Positions 43,843 to 52,410 are shown, numbered from the stretch's first letter. The stretch: 64,000 nucleotides of DNA from Microcaldota archaeon (GCA_021796225.1 JAJYOL010000002.1:1-64000), one strand, 5' to 3'. The notes: generated from the sequence alone by a model not told the origin. A program made the numbers and translations.

Positions 43843-43917
43843 TGCTCCCATCGGGATTTGAACCCGAGTTGCGGGGTTGAAAGCCCCACGTCCTTGGCCG
43901 GACTAGACGATAGGAGC
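43843..43917 (-). tRNA. tRNA-Glu (anticodon TTC)
   Basis: A 75-nt cloverleaf on the minus strand: acceptor GCTCCTA/TGGGAGC (one T-G pair), D stem GTCT/GGAC, anticodon stem TGGGG/CCCCG with loop CTTTCAA, T arm TCGGG-TTCAAAT-CCCGA, discriminator A. Anticodon TTC gives glutamate. No intron, no encoded CCA. Confidence 0.94.
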
Positions 43918-43999
43918 GAATGGTATCCAATGACATAATTTAGCTGAAGTAATTATTAAAGTTATGCGGTTAAATGTTTGATAAACTTATTGTGGTGTT

Positions 44000-44623
44000 A
44001 TGGCGGGCTTTATCATTTGTTTTGACGGAATCGATGGCGCAGGGAAGAAAACGCAGTCCGACCTCCTTGTAAAGAGCATGAATGAGATAGGAAAGAACGT
44101 TTCCCTTCACTCATATCCAGACTACGAATCAAGATATGGAAAAATAATAAGGGAATTTCTCGACGGAAAAATAGAAATGGACGTAAATGAGCTCTTTCTG
44201 CTTTATCTGCTTGATATGGTAAAGGACAAGAAGACGATAAAAGAGGAAATCGCGAGGGGAGACATTGTCGTCATGGACAGATATTTCCCTACTACGATAG
44301 CTTATCAATGCGCAGGGGGATTCGATTACGACAACGCAAGGAAGCTTGAAGAAGTCATGAAACTGCCTGTGCCTTCGCTCATCGTATATCTCGACGTGTC
44401 TGTGGAAGTGTCATTCGAAAGAAAGTCGAAGCAGAAAGGGCACCAGGTTGACAGATTCGAAAAGGACAAACTGTACCTTACGAAGGTAAAAGAGATGTAC
44501 GACAGGCTTTACGAAGAGAAGTATTCCGGAGCGCAGTGGATTAAGATAGACGCCACTGAAAAACCCGAAGACATCCACCAGAAGGTCATGGGGCTTGTTT
44601 CCGTTGACAGGGTGCAGGTATAA
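44000..44623 (+). CDS. tmk: Thymidylate kinase
   Basis: A 207-aa P-loop kinase forming dTDP from dTMP. P-loop FDGIDGAGKKTQ (about 8-19), the DRYFPTTIAYQ motif (about 95) and the LID-region residues near ERKSKQKGHQVDRFE are visible. Length is normal. GGTG precedes the ATG. With dcd 40 bases downstream it forms a small deoxypyrimidine unit; no NrdR box was seen before it. Confidence 0.92.
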   Translation: MAGFIICFDGIDGAGKKTQSDLLVKSMNEIGKNVSLHSYPDYESRYGKIIREFLDGKIEMDVNELFLLYLLDMVKDKKTIKEEIARGDIVVMDRYFPTTIAYQCAGGFDYDNARKLEEVMKLPVPSLIVYLDVSVEVSFERKSKQKGHQVDRFEKDKLYLTKVKEMYDRLYEEKYSGAQWIKIDATEKPEDIHQKVMGLVSVDRVQV

Positions 44624-44663
44624 ATTAACCTAATACTGATATCGAAATGCGTGAGGAGATCAA

Positions 44664-45203
44664 ATGATATTATCGGACTACGACCTTGAAAATGCGATAA
44701 GAACGAAGAGGCTTGTGCTGAAGCCTTTCAGAAAGGATGCGATTAGGGAAAACGGGCTGGATCTGCGTCTTGCAGATGAGATTGCATATAGAAATCCGGT
44801 GCTCGGAAACGATACGCTATTCGACCCGACCAATGCGGAGCATGTGAAGAACGAATACATAGTGAAGAAGAAGCAGAAGAGCATGGTGGTGCACCCGCAC
44901 AGCCAGGTGCTTCTTTCCACTGACGAATACATACACCTTCCTGACGATGCAATGGGATTTGTAGAACTCAGAAGCACGTGGGCGAGACACGGGCTCAGCA
45001 TGCCTCCTACGATAATAGACGCGGGATTTGCGGGCACGGTAACGCTGGAAGTGATAAACAATGCGCCTTACCCCATGCTGTTAAAACCGCACATGAGATT
45101 TGCACACGTAATTTTTGCGGCGACACTGAATAAGGTAACCAATGCATATGCGGGATCTTACTTCAATCAGAGAGGAATAAAACTGCCTAAATTGCTGAAG
45201 TAG
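44664..45203 (+). CDS. dcd: dCTP deaminase
   Basis: A 179-aa trimeric enzyme converting dCTP to dUTP, the route to dTMP. ILSDYDLENAI at the start, ENGLDLRLADEIAY, VELRSTWARHGLSMPPTIIDAGFAG (catalytic region with Glu and Arg) and EVINNAPYPMLLKP match Dcd/DUT family. It could also be the bifunctional Dcd-Dut found in some archaea. A good ribosome site, GAGGAGAT, precedes the ATG. It follows tmk. Confidence 0.92.
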   Translation: MILSDYDLENAIRTKRLVLKPFRKDAIRENGLDLRLADEIAYRNPVLGNDTLFDPTNAEHVKNEYIVKKKQKSMVVHPHSQVLLSTDEYIHLPDDAMGFVELRSTWARHGLSMPPTIIDAGFAGTVTLEVINNAPYPMLLKPHMRFAHVIFAATLNKVTNAYAGSYFNQRGIKLPKLLK

Positions 45204-45246
45204 TTGAATGGATCGGTATTATGTGAAGCGATAGCTGCAGCTAGGG

Positions 45247-45305
45247 CATAAAATAAATAAAAGAAGAAAAGAAAAAGAAGGACGACCTTATCTTGAAAGG
45301 TCGTC
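45247..45305 (-). terminator. Hairpin plus T-rich terminator after the PRC-barrel gene
   Basis: On the minus strand GACGACCTT pairs perfectly with AAGGTCGTC around a 7-base loop, and the hairpin is followed by about 30 bases rich in T (CTTCTTTTTCTTTTCTTC and onward). The stem overlaps the end of the reading frame, and on the plus strand the region is A-rich, so it acts only for minus transcripts. Confidence 0.6.
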
Positions 45306-45566
45306 TACTTCATCCTTACCGGCTTCCTGTCCGGCAGGTGAAGGGGCTGAAACAAGCACAACGTCGCCGACATTCTTGACGTTCTTGTAAAGTATGCTCT
45401 TCTGCTTCAATACCGACTTGGCGTCGCCCTTTGCGTTTTTCCAAGGTATCATAAGAAGCCTGCTTACTTCCCCTCTTTCCAAATCTATTATGACATCCTG
45501 AACTTCTCCAAGGTACTGACCGCCGTCGCTGTATATATCCATGCGGTAAATCTCTGAAATCTTCAT
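45288..45566 (-). CDS. PRC-barrel domain protein
   Basis: A 92-aa single PRC barrel: MKISEIYRMDIYSDGGQYLG, VQDVIIDLERGEVSRLLMIP, SILYKNVKNVGDVVLV, then a charged tail (EAGKDEVDDL). Similar in plan to the 28578 gene but clearly distinct in sequence. Role unknown. ATG 45566 is used instead of the GTG at 45575; GTGATC lies just upstream. Confidence 0.77.
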   Translation of the reverse strand: MKISEIYRMDIYSDGGQYLGEVQDVIIDLERGEVSRLLMIPWKNAKGDAKSVLKQKSILYKNVKNVGDVVLVSAPSPAGQEAGKDEVDDLSR

Positions 45567-45635
45567 ACTGATCACTGAACAATATTGAATATGCGGTCTA
45601 TATAAAGCTTATTGAAATAGACGAGAATACCGCAA

Positions 45636-46790
45636 TTACGGCTGGAGCCAATCGATTTCGTAGTATTCGTGCCTGCTTCCGGGGAGCTTGATCTGCCTTA
45701 CGCGATAGTACGTGACGGATGTTTCCCTGTCCGCTATCGCAACTATCAGTCCAAGCATTCTGCTCCTTGCTTCCCTTATCGCCCCTGCAAATTCCCTCCC
45801 CCCGATATATTCGTCTTCGCTTAGCGAGAGCATTGCCGACTTCGGTGTTCCAGTATCCGGATTCTCGGGTATGCCGTTTTCCCTATGATAGAGCACGTAA
45901 TCGAGCTTTACCTTCTTGTTGTCCTGCGAGCCCGGCACCGCGAGTATGAACGTCTTGCGCACGGAATGCGCAACGCGTATGGCCCTTGCCCATTCGGATA
46001 TCAGCAGCTTTGAATCCTTTGGGAATACCTGTATGACGTGTTTAGAATGGATCCATTGGCCCTTTCCTTCCTTTACCGGGCTGGCTCCGGGAAAGTATAC
46101 CCTGAAATGCGTGCCGAATTTGAATCCGGTTTTTATCACGTACCCTTTTTCTCTCCAATCCTTGTATACCTCGTACAGTTTTGGAAAATCGCGTCTTGCG
46201 GCAGTGGCGTGCTTGATCAGTTCCTTGTACTTCATGTTGTCAAGAGAAAGCACCTTATGGTCCATCAGAAACGCGGTCTCGAATATGTCGAGCTTGTTCA
46301 GCTGCCCGCGATCCGCGGCTTTGTATGCGCCGTACTGCCCGAGCCATAGTTTTTCGTAAAGATCCTTGCCTTTTTTGTTGTCATCGATTATTGTTATCAG
46401 ATCCGCCTTGAAAAAAAGCCCTTTGACCTTGTATCCGGGTACGGACATCGAAGATGACGGATATTCCTTTGCCGGGATATTTGCCTCTTTTGAAGCGCCT
46501 TCTCCGGCGGTATTTATTATGAGGCCGCGCTCTCTCCAATCCTTATACGTAAAGTATTTTGCTATGAACTTTCTGTCTTTCCAAAATCTTGACGCGACCT
46601 CGTTGAACGAGAGTATTTTCCCCGAATAGGTGCATTCCGCATTTCTCATGTCAATCAGGTACAATGCTTCCTCGGGAGAAAGAAGCAGTTTCCCGGATTC
46701 GTTATGCCCTATGTAGCCGTTGCGCAGAATGTCGGCAGTGGACTGGTCATCCGCTTGAAACTTGCCTTTGATAAGACGTATTTTGAGCAT
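45636..46790 (-). CDS. endA: tRNA-splicing endonuclease, three-unit (epsilon2) type
   Basis: A 384-aa RNA endonuclease that cuts introns from pre-tRNA at bulge-helix-bulge sites. The catalytic unit is central: GYVIKTGFKFGTHFRVYFPG (Tyr about 232), GQWIHSKHVIQVFP (His about 248) and SVRKTFILAV (Lys about 279). An N-terminal unit resembles an endonuclease alpha N-domain (SPEEALYLIDMRNAECTYSG, YFTYKDWRERGL) and the C-terminal part (SEDEYIGGREFAGAI) a structural beta domain. That alphaN-alpha-betaC order and length match the epsilon2 enzyme known from ARMAN archaea. ATG 46790 is preferred to GTG 46799. It is divergent from taw1, also a tRNA gene. Confidence 0.88.
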   Translation of the reverse strand: MLKIRLIKGKFQADDQSTADILRNGYIGHNESGKLLLSPEEALYLIDMRNAECTYSGKILSFNEVASRFWKDRKFIAKYFTYKDWRERGLIINTAGEGASKEANIPAKEYPSSSMSVPGYKVKGLFFKADLITIIDDNKKGKDLYEKLWLGQYGAYKAADRGQLNKLDIFETAFLMDHKVLSLDNMKYKELIKHATAARRDFPKLYEVYKDWREKGYVIKTGFKFGTHFRVYFPGASPVKEGKGQWIHSKHVIQVFPKDSKLLISEWARAIRVAHSVRKTFILAVPGSQDNKKVKLDYVLYHRENGIPENPDTGTPKSAMLSLSEDEYIGGREFAGAIREARSRMLGLIVAIADRETSVTYYRVRQIKLPGSRHEYYEIDWLQP

Positions 46791-46882
46791 CCGATGCACG
46801 CATAAATAGTGGAATCTGCAACAATATATGCCTTGCTTTTTATACTTGTTTCGATAAATTGTTGTGCATACGCGGTGCAGTC

Positions 46883-47908
46883 ATGAGAAAGGACGGTGTG
46901 TTGGAAAATCGCATGGAAAGTGAAAAGCCCCACGTACCGGAGGAGCTAACGTCAAGAATGCGCAAGCAGGGATATCATTTCGTTGGCAGGCATTCGGCAG
47001 CGAAGATATGCAGATATTCGGCAAACAGCATGGAGAAAAACGGCAAAGGCTGTTACAAGCACAAGTTTTACGGGATAGGAAGCCATCGATGCATACAGGC
47101 CACCCCTGCAATAGGATGCAACCTGGCATGCAGATTCTGCTGGAGGATAATACCGGAGGAAGAGGGGTTCAAATGGAACGAAATAAACGCGATGGGCGAC
47201 TGGGATGACCCGGTAAAAATAGTTGACGGGCTTGTCGAAGAGCAGAAGAAAATAATAAGCGGATACAAGGGAAAGAAGACAGTCGATTTGAAGAGATGGA
47301 AAGAAGCGAACGACCCGGCACATGTAGCACTCAGCCTTACCGGAGAACCGCTGTTCTATCCGAAAATGAATGAACTTATCAGTGAGTTTCACAGGAGAAA
47401 GATAAGCACGTTCCTTGTAACAAACGGCACTATGGCGCATGCGCTTGAAAATCTGACGACGCTGCCGACACAATTGTACGTTTCGATACAGGCCCCGGAT
47501 CAGGAGCTGTATGAAAAAATAACACGGCCCAAAACCGCGGCCGCATGGAAAAACTTCCAGAAATTTCTCGACATATTCTCAAAGAAATCCACAAGAAGGG
47601 TATTCAGGCTCACGCTGATAAAGAACTTGAACATGGTGAATCCGGAAGGATATGCCGAACTGATAAAAAAAGGCAAACCGCATTACGTTGAAGTCAAGGG
47701 ATTCGTATTCGTAGGAGGCGCGAGGCGCGATGATAGGGGGCTTTCTTACGGGCAGATGCCAAACGAAGAGGACATACGCGAATTTGCCGTTAGGATTGCG
47801 GAACTTTCGGGTTATAAAATGGTGGATTACCATGAAAGCAGCAAGGTGGCGCTGTTGGCCGCGGATGAAAAGGCGGCAGGGGATAGAATAATAAACTTTG
47901 AAAAATGA
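46883..47908 (+). CDS. taw1: 4-demethylwyosine synthase (TYW1, radical SAM)
   Basis: A 341-aa iron-sulphur enzyme building the tricyclic wyosine base at position 37 of tRNA-Phe. The radical-SAM cluster is GCNLACRFCWR; HRCIQATPAIGCN before it, ALSLTGEPLFYP, FLVTNGT, YVSIQAPD, and a second-cluster Cys region near GCYKHKFYGI support the assignment, as does VEVKGFVFVG. ATG 46883 is used (GGTG upstream); 46913 is possible. It shares a divergent promoter region with the splicing endonuclease. Confidence 0.9.
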   Translation: MRKDGVLENRMESEKPHVPEELTSRMRKQGYHFVGRHSAAKICRYSANSMEKNGKGCYKHKFYGIGSHRCIQATPAIGCNLACRFCWRIIPEEEGFKWNEINAMGDWDDPVKIVDGLVEEQKKIISGYKGKKTVDLKRWKEANDPAHVALSLTGEPLFYPKMNELISEFHRRKISTFLVTNGTMAHALENLTTLPTQLYVSIQAPDQELYEKITRPKTAAAWKNFQKFLDIFSKKSTRRVFRLTLIKNLNMVNPEGYAELIKKGKPHYVEVKGFVFVGGARRDDRGLSYGQMPNEEDIREFAVRIAELSGYKMVDYHESSKVALLAADEKAAGDRIINFEK

Positions 47909-47927
47909 TTTTTTACAGAATGAGAAG

Positions 47928-48983
47928 ATGGCAGGGGAAAAACGCAATACTTCGGAAAGCATATTCAATCTCAAAAGCATAGAGGACATGCGCGAAGGAA
48001 AGGAATACCAGAGACGGATTGGCAGAATAAAGATAATAATCGCGTCGATACTTCTTGCAAGCCTTGCAATTTTCATAATAATAGCAGGCATAGCGATAGA
48101 CAAGGAGGGATTTGGAAAATTCATCGCCGCGATAGCTTCGATAAATCTGTGGTATTTCTCCGCGGCGCTCGGCGTGATATTTCTCGGTTACGTAATGCGC
48201 TTCCCGAAATGGGAATATTACATGAAGCGGCTCGGCGTTAAGATACCGAGAAGACGGAATTTCATGGTGTACATGTCGATGTATTCTATGGATATGACTC
48301 CCGGAAGATGGGGAAGAGCGGTTGTCGGGTATACGATAAACAAGCTTACCGGAATAAGATTTGCACGCACTTTCCCGGCAATAGTCGCGGACATATTCAC
48401 TGATTTCCTCGGATTCGCGGTGGTGCTTGCAATCTCGATTTTCTTCGTGAGGAAATTCGTTGTGCTTTCCACTTTCGTCACCGTGCTTCTCCTGATACCG
48501 TTCTTTTTCATATACGTGCGCAGGCCGTTTGAATTCATAAAGAGGAGATTCGGGCACGTGAAAAGGCTCAAGGGGATATTTGAGACGGGAAAACTCTATT
48601 TCGAATACCACAAGCTGCTGAGCGGCAAGGCATACGCATATTCTATGGCCTATACCATACCGGCGATGTTCCTCAACGGCATTGCATTATATCTGGTGAT
48701 ATTGAGTTTCGGGGTCCATATGCCGATTTCGCTGCTGCCGACCGTGCTCTTCATATTCGCATCGGCGCTCATACTCGGAATGATATCGGGACTTCCGGCA
48801 AGCCTCGGCATAACTGATGCGGCGCTAATAGGATACCTTACGCTTTTCTTCCCGAGCATGATGGGCATAGGGCTCGCTTCGTTGATAACGATCTTCTTCA
48901 GGATAGCGAGCGTGTGGTTTGTCGAGGGATTCGGATTCACCGCACTGGCTTATACGATGAGATACTGGAAGGAAAAGAACTGA
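47928..48983 (+). CDS. Lysylphosphatidylglycerol synthase TM / UPF0104-like membrane protein
   Basis: A 351-aa polytopic membrane protein with about eight spans, of the LPG_synthase_TM (flippase-like, AglD/UPF0104) family. Family features include WYFSAALGVIFLGYVMRFPKWEYYM, MTPGRWGRAVVGYTI and GMISGLPASLGITDAALIGY. Relatives in archaea have been tied to lipid-linked sugar steps in glycosylation; no soluble aminoacyl-transfer domain is attached. ATG 47928 is preferred to the TTG at 47898; it starts 19 bases after the taw1 stop. Confidence 0.8.
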   Translation: MAGEKRNTSESIFNLKSIEDMREGKEYQRRIGRIKIIIASILLASLAIFIIIAGIAIDKEGFGKFIAAIASINLWYFSAALGVIFLGYVMRFPKWEYYMKRLGVKIPRRRNFMVYMSMYSMDMTPGRWGRAVVGYTINKLTGIRFARTFPAIVADIFTDFLGFAVVLAISIFFVRKFVVLSTFVTVLLLIPFFFIYVRRPFEFIKRRFGHVKRLKGIFETGKLYFEYHKLLSGKAYAYSMAYTIPAMFLNGIALYLVILSFGVHMPISLLPTVLFIFASALILGMISGLPASLGITDAALIGYLTLFFPSMMGIGLASLITIFFRIASVWFVEGFGFTALAYTMRYWKEKN

Positions 48984-48988
48984 ATCGA

Positions 48989-49756
48989 TTAGACGGAATG
49001 CGAAGAGACGGATTCCTCTTCGGCAAAGCTCACTTCCGAAGGCACGATGATGCAGGACACCTTGCCGTCGAATTTGTCCGCGTTTTTCTTAAGCGTGTCT
49101 ATGTCTGAATACATGATGAGCTGGCCTTCTCTGCCTATGTTGCCCATTGCAAGCCATTTTTTTGACTTGCCGGTTATTTTAATTGATGTTGCCTTCTCGG
49201 CGGAATCGATAAGCTGGAACGCTTCCGAAAGTTTCATCGGATGTGAATCCCTGTGATCCAGGTCCAAAAGGAGAAGAGTATGCTCTTTGTTGTCAAGATT
49301 CTTAGATATCAGGTTTATGAAAGACGTCGGTTTGTAATTGTTGCTCCAAAAAGGCACCGTGGCTGTCGGGCCGAACTTGTAGGCATCGAGCCCGCTCTCG
49401 CTTATTGCGGATGAAAGCACCGAAGAGGCATGGAATATTGCAGTTTCTATGCCCATCTCGTGCGCCTTGTCTATGAATTTGTGGTGCGTAGTCGCAATCA
49501 GTGGGTCTCCGGGTACGAGAACCGCGAGAGTTCCGTTCTTTGCGTTGGCAAGCGTTGACCGCATGTTCTCTTCCATGTCGGAACGCTTTATCATCAGTAT
49601 CGGCTTTTGGAATTCGCCTTCGAGATATTTTACGTAATCGGAAGGAACGGGAACGGTGTAGCTTTCCATCATTGCCGAATCCGAAGATTTGAGCGCCTCA
49701 AGGCCTCTTACGGAAATTTCCTTGTATCCTATCCCAAGACCTATCAGAAAAAGCAT
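48989..49756 (-). CDS. dphB: Diphthine synthase
   Basis: A 255-aa SAM-dependent methylase that modifies the diphthamide precursor on elongation factor 2. MLFLIGLGIGYKEISVRGLEA, VLVPGDPLIATTHH, ASSVLSSAISESGLDAYKFG and LLDLDHRDSHPMKLSEA are diagnostic. It starts directly after the radA stop codon, so the two form an operon. Confidence 0.94.
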   Translation of the reverse strand: MLFLIGLGIGYKEISVRGLEALKSSDSAMMESYTVPVPSDYVKYLEGEFQKPILMIKRSDMEENMRSTLANAKNGTLAVLVPGDPLIATTHHKFIDKAHEMGIETAIFHASSVLSSAISESGLDAYKFGPTATVPFWSNNYKPTSFINLISKNLDNKEHTLLLLDLDHRDSHPMKLSEAFQLIDSAEKATSIKITGKSKKWLAMGNIGREGQLIMYSDIDTLKKNADKFDGKVSCIIVPSEVSFAEEESVSSHSV

Positions 49757-50707
49757 TCAATCCCTTATTCCGTTAGGGGTTATCTTTATTACTGCCTCGG
49801 CTTCAGGCATGCTTGGAGAATCGACGAGCCTTATTATCCTCTTCTCTTCCTTGCTCTTTCTCATGTAAAGGCGAGTGGTTGCCGCATGCGCAACTATGTT
49901 ACCGCCAACAGGAGTAGTAGGGTCTCCGAAAAGTATTGCAGGATTGTCCATTACCTGGTTGGTTATGTATACTGCCAATGAGTAAGTGTCGGCAAGGCTC
50001 TGAAGCTTGTGTATGTGCGCGTTGAGCTTCTGCTGTCTTTCTCCCAGTGCCCCCCTGCCAGGGTATTCGGCTCTGAAAAGTGACATGAGCGAATCGACGA
50101 CTATGAGCTTCACGTTGTGCTCCTTTATCGTCTTGTCGGCACGCTCTATCGCCAGTATCTGCTGGTCTGAATTAGCGGCGCGTATTACGAGTATCTTGTT
50201 AAGAACTTCCTTGGGATCAAGGTTGGATGCCTTTGCAATAGACTCAATCCTTTCAGGGCGGAACGTTCCTTCCGTGTCTATGAAAAGGACCGAGCCGTCC
50301 AATCCTCCGCTCCCTATGGGAAGCTGTGCGTTAACGGTAAGCTGGAAGCCGAGCTGGGTCTTCCCTGAGGCAAATTTTCCATATACTTCGGTGATTCCGC
50401 TTGTTTCTACACCGCCGCCGAGCATTTCGTCGAGCCCGCTTGCTCCGGTGCTGATTCTCCCGAGCGCTTTTCTCTTTTCATAAACCTCGGTAGCCATTGA
50501 AAATTCAAGAGTAGTGGCCTGCTTTGCGGCATCGACTGCCTTCTTTGCAGCATCCATGCTCATGCCGGTAAGCTCGGAAAGATCCGCGGGAACAGCCGTG
50601 GCTATCCTGTCCAATGTGTCGAATCCCGCCGTGCGGAGCTTTTCCGCGGTGGTGGGGCCCACTCCTGGCAGGTCCTCTATTTCCTTTACCGATTTTTCCT
50701 TTGCCAT
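49757..50707 (-). CDS. radA: DNA recombinase RadA
   Basis: A 316-aa RecA/Rad51-family strand-exchange protein. N-terminal helix-hairpin-helix (DLPGVGPTTAEKLRTAGF), Walker A EVYGKFASGKTQ, Walker B KLIVVDSLMSLF, and GGNIVAHAATTRLYMRK. Length is normal for archaeal RadA; no intein. The track ORF is overlong; MAKEKSVKEIEDLPGVG at 50707 is the start, with AAGGGG upstream and a TATA box (CTTTATTTAAATG) about 40 bases before it. Confidence 0.95.
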   Translation of the reverse strand: MAKEKSVKEIEDLPGVGPTTAEKLRTAGFDTLDRIATAVPADLSELTGMSMDAAKKAVDAAKQATTLEFSMATEVYEKRKALGRISTGASGLDEMLGGGVETSGITEVYGKFASGKTQLGFQLTVNAQLPIGSGGLDGSVLFIDTEGTFRPERIESIAKASNLDPKEVLNKILVIRAANSDQQILAIERADKTIKEHNVKLIVVDSLMSLFRAEYPGRGALGERQQKLNAHIHKLQSLADTYSLAVYITNQVMDNPAILFGDPTTPVGGNIVAHAATTRLYMRKSKEEKRIIRLVDSPSMPEAEAVIKITPNGIRD

Positions 50708-50741
50708 CGTCAAACCCCTTGTGTAAAAGCAATTATAAGTA

Positions 50742-50755
50742 GCATTTAAATAAAG
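50742..50755 (-). promoter_or_regulatory. TATA-like box for radA-dphB
   Basis: CTTTATTTAAATGC on the minus strand lies about 40 bases before the radA ATG, predicting a leader of about 15 nt that contains the GGGG ribosome site. Confidence 0.5.
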
Positions 50756-50848
50756 TAAAGAAAACATATAAACCTTTATCAGGTATCCCCCTGTATTAAA
50801 ACACGTATCGAATGGAAGAAAGGCTGGCGCTGGCTGAAGGTTGATATA

Positions 50849-50911
50849 TAGGAAGAGGCCAACGTCGTGTATAAACACGCGCTGGCAAGGCGACCAGTTT
50901 CTCTTCCTACA
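50849..50911. ncRNA. Candidate structured RNA (nested hairpin between radA and the DUF92 gene)
   Basis: TAGGAAGAG at 50849-50857 pairs perfectly with CTCTTCCTA at 50901-50909. Inside, GCCAACGTCGTGT pairs with ACACGCGCTGGC around an ATAA loop (11 pairs with one mismatch and one bulge), leaving an unpaired AAGGCGACCAGTTT on one side. CTGG at 50882-50885 could instead pair with CCAG at 50894-50897, an alternative fold. On the plus strand an ACA directly follows the closing stem, as in H/ACA guides, but the guide pocket is one-sided. TATA-like elements exist on both strands, so the transcribed strand is not settled. No known family was recognised. Confidence 0.45.
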
Positions 50912-50993
50912 ATATAGAATTCGTAGTTTTAGTATGGTAATTCAAGCTTAAAAACCTTTCTGAATAACAAGATTTTTCCATAAAAATGGTTAT

Positions 50994-51671
50994 ATGCGTA
51001 CTTTATTTACACTGGATCCCGTCGGTTTGATATCTGCCGCATCGCTCGGAGTGGCACTTCTTCTCCTCGGAGGGTTCCCTATGGGGGTATACTTCCTCCT
51101 GGTTATGCTCTATTTCCTTATTCTCTCGGCCATAGTTACGAGAATGGGAAGCACTAGAAAGAAGGTGCTCGGCGTATATGAGCATAGCAGGGGCTGGAGA
51201 AACGTTATTGCAAACGGCTCTGCTCCTCTCCTGATGGCCGGACTTTTCTTCGTAAACTCGTATTACGGGATGGTCGGCCCTAGCATATTGGTGCTCGGAT
51301 ACGTTGCAGGAGTGGCTGCGATAACCGCGGACAAGTTTGCAAGCGAGATAGGAGTCCTTGGAAAGGCGCCGATCATGCTGCTTACGTTGAAAAAGACGAA
51401 GCGCGGGGTATCGGGAGGGGTGACCGTTCTCGGATTTGCCTTCTCGCTCATCGCTGCGGTATTCATATCCGCTTCGGTGTTCTTCATGCCGATACACGGG
51501 AACTTTACGCTTTATTTCTTCATAGCCGTATTTGCAGCGTTCATAGGGAACCTTGCCGATTCCGTATTCGGCTATTTTGAGGAGCAGGGAATTGGAAACA
51601 AGTACACGTCAAACCTTGCATGCGCTCTGGCCGGAACTGCAGTTGCGATAATTATTGCCCTCATGCTCTAA
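50994..51671 (+). CDS. DUF92/VTE6-like membrane protein
   Basis: A 225-aa protein with six or seven membrane spans of the DUF92 (TIGR00297) family. SRGWRNVIANGSAPLL, AITADKFASEIGVLGKAP, RGVSGGVTVLGF and ADSVFGYFEEQ are characteristic. The plant relative VTE6 phosphorylates phytyl phosphate; an isoprenoid-phosphate kinase role in archaeal lipid metabolism is a reasonable but untested inference. A TATA-like GCTTAAAAACC sits about 45 bases upstream. Its end overlaps the convergent gene by 4 bases. Confidence 0.83.
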   Translation: MRTLFTLDPVGLISAASLGVALLLLGGFPMGVYFLLVMLYFLILSAIVTRMGSTRKKVLGVYEHSRGWRNVIANGSAPLLMAGLFFVNSYYGMVGPSILVLGYVAGVAAITADKFASEIGVLGKAPIMLLTLKKTKRGVSGGVTVLGFAFSLIAAVFISASVFFMPIHGNFTLYFFIAVFAAFIGNLADSVFGYFEEQGIGNKYTSNLACALAGTAVAIIIALML

Positions 51672-52354
51672 ATAGTAGGCTTGGTGTTGCCGTTCTTTGG
51701 ATTTTCAGTATCCTTTGGAGGGGAATAAACGAGATAAAGGCGGTTGGTAACCTTAAAGAAAGCGGATATGTTTGCGTCGGTGACCCTTTCGCTTCTGCTT
51801 GCCAAATATGAAACGTCCTTGGCGGTGTCCTTCAAACGTTTTATAATGCGGCTAAGTATCTCTATTATCTCCTCTCCAGATTTGGCAGAATAGATCAATG
51901 GCAACAGGGCCTTGTTTATGCGCGCCTGTGCCCTATATATCGCTGACAACGTTATCGCCGCGGCAGCAGTGGCTTCTTCCTTTTCTTTTGAAAGCCTGGA
52001 ATCGAGTTCATTGAATATCAAGGAATTGGAACCCACCATTTGCCTTTCCGCACCGGAAAAACCGTAGAGCACTATTTCTGAAAATCCGAGAATTAATCCC
52101 CTTTCAGGAACTGCGACGGTCAGATTGGCTCCCGGACGCAGAAGCTGCTTGATGGCAACCGCATCCATGTCGTCCCATTCCTTCAGTGCGGAATTTCTTT
52201 GAAGAGTCTCTATTTCCGTTATATGGTTGTCGAAACGGCGCACCCCGGTAAGCAGTGCGTTGAGCACGCGGTTGTTTGAAAATTGCAGATCGACAAGATT
52301 CCTTATCGCGTAGTCCTTATCGTAAACATGCTTGCGTATGAATTTAGACGCCAT
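51668..52354 (-). CDS. Uncharacterised helical protein
   Basis: A 228-aa soluble, mostly helical protein of unknown function. The middle has a short beta part (GANLTVAVPERGLILGFSEIV) and then long helices (SKEKEEATAAAAITLSAIYRAQARINKALL, SRIIKRLKDTAKDVSYLASR). No catalytic or binding motif is recognised. ATG 52354 (MASKFIRKHVYDKDY) with GGGAT upstream is taken instead of the track start. It precedes nothing obvious and lies downstream of secY on the same strand with a 56-base gap. Confidence 0.58.
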   Translation of the reverse strand: MASKFIRKHVYDKDYAIRNLVDLQFSNNRVLNALLTGVRRFDNHITEIETLQRNSALKEWDDMDAVAIKQLLRPGANLTVAVPERGLILGFSEIVLYGFSGAERQMVGSNSLIFNELDSRLSKEKEEATAAAAITLSAIYRAQARINKALLPLIYSAKSGEEIIEILSRIIKRLKDTAKDVSYLASRSERVTDANISAFFKVTNRLYLVYSPPKDTENPKNGNTKPTI

Positions 52355-52410
52355 TATCCCAACCCATGGTTTCAACTAAGCATTGGTATAGTTATTAAAG
52401 CTTACCTACA

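Noticed and set aside
43808-43936. N-terminal extension of the four-span protein ORF
   Set aside because: This part is the tRNA-Glu gene read in frame; ATG 43807 is the real start.
50708-50878. N-terminal extension of the RadA ORF
   Set aside because: The RadA family begins at MAKEKSVKEIEDLPGVG, and a TATA box and ribosome site lie inside the extension.
50849-50911. Firm call as H/ACA guide RNA
   Set aside because: Although ACA follows the stem, there is no two-sided guide pocket and no evident kink-turn, so it is kept only as an unclassified candidate.
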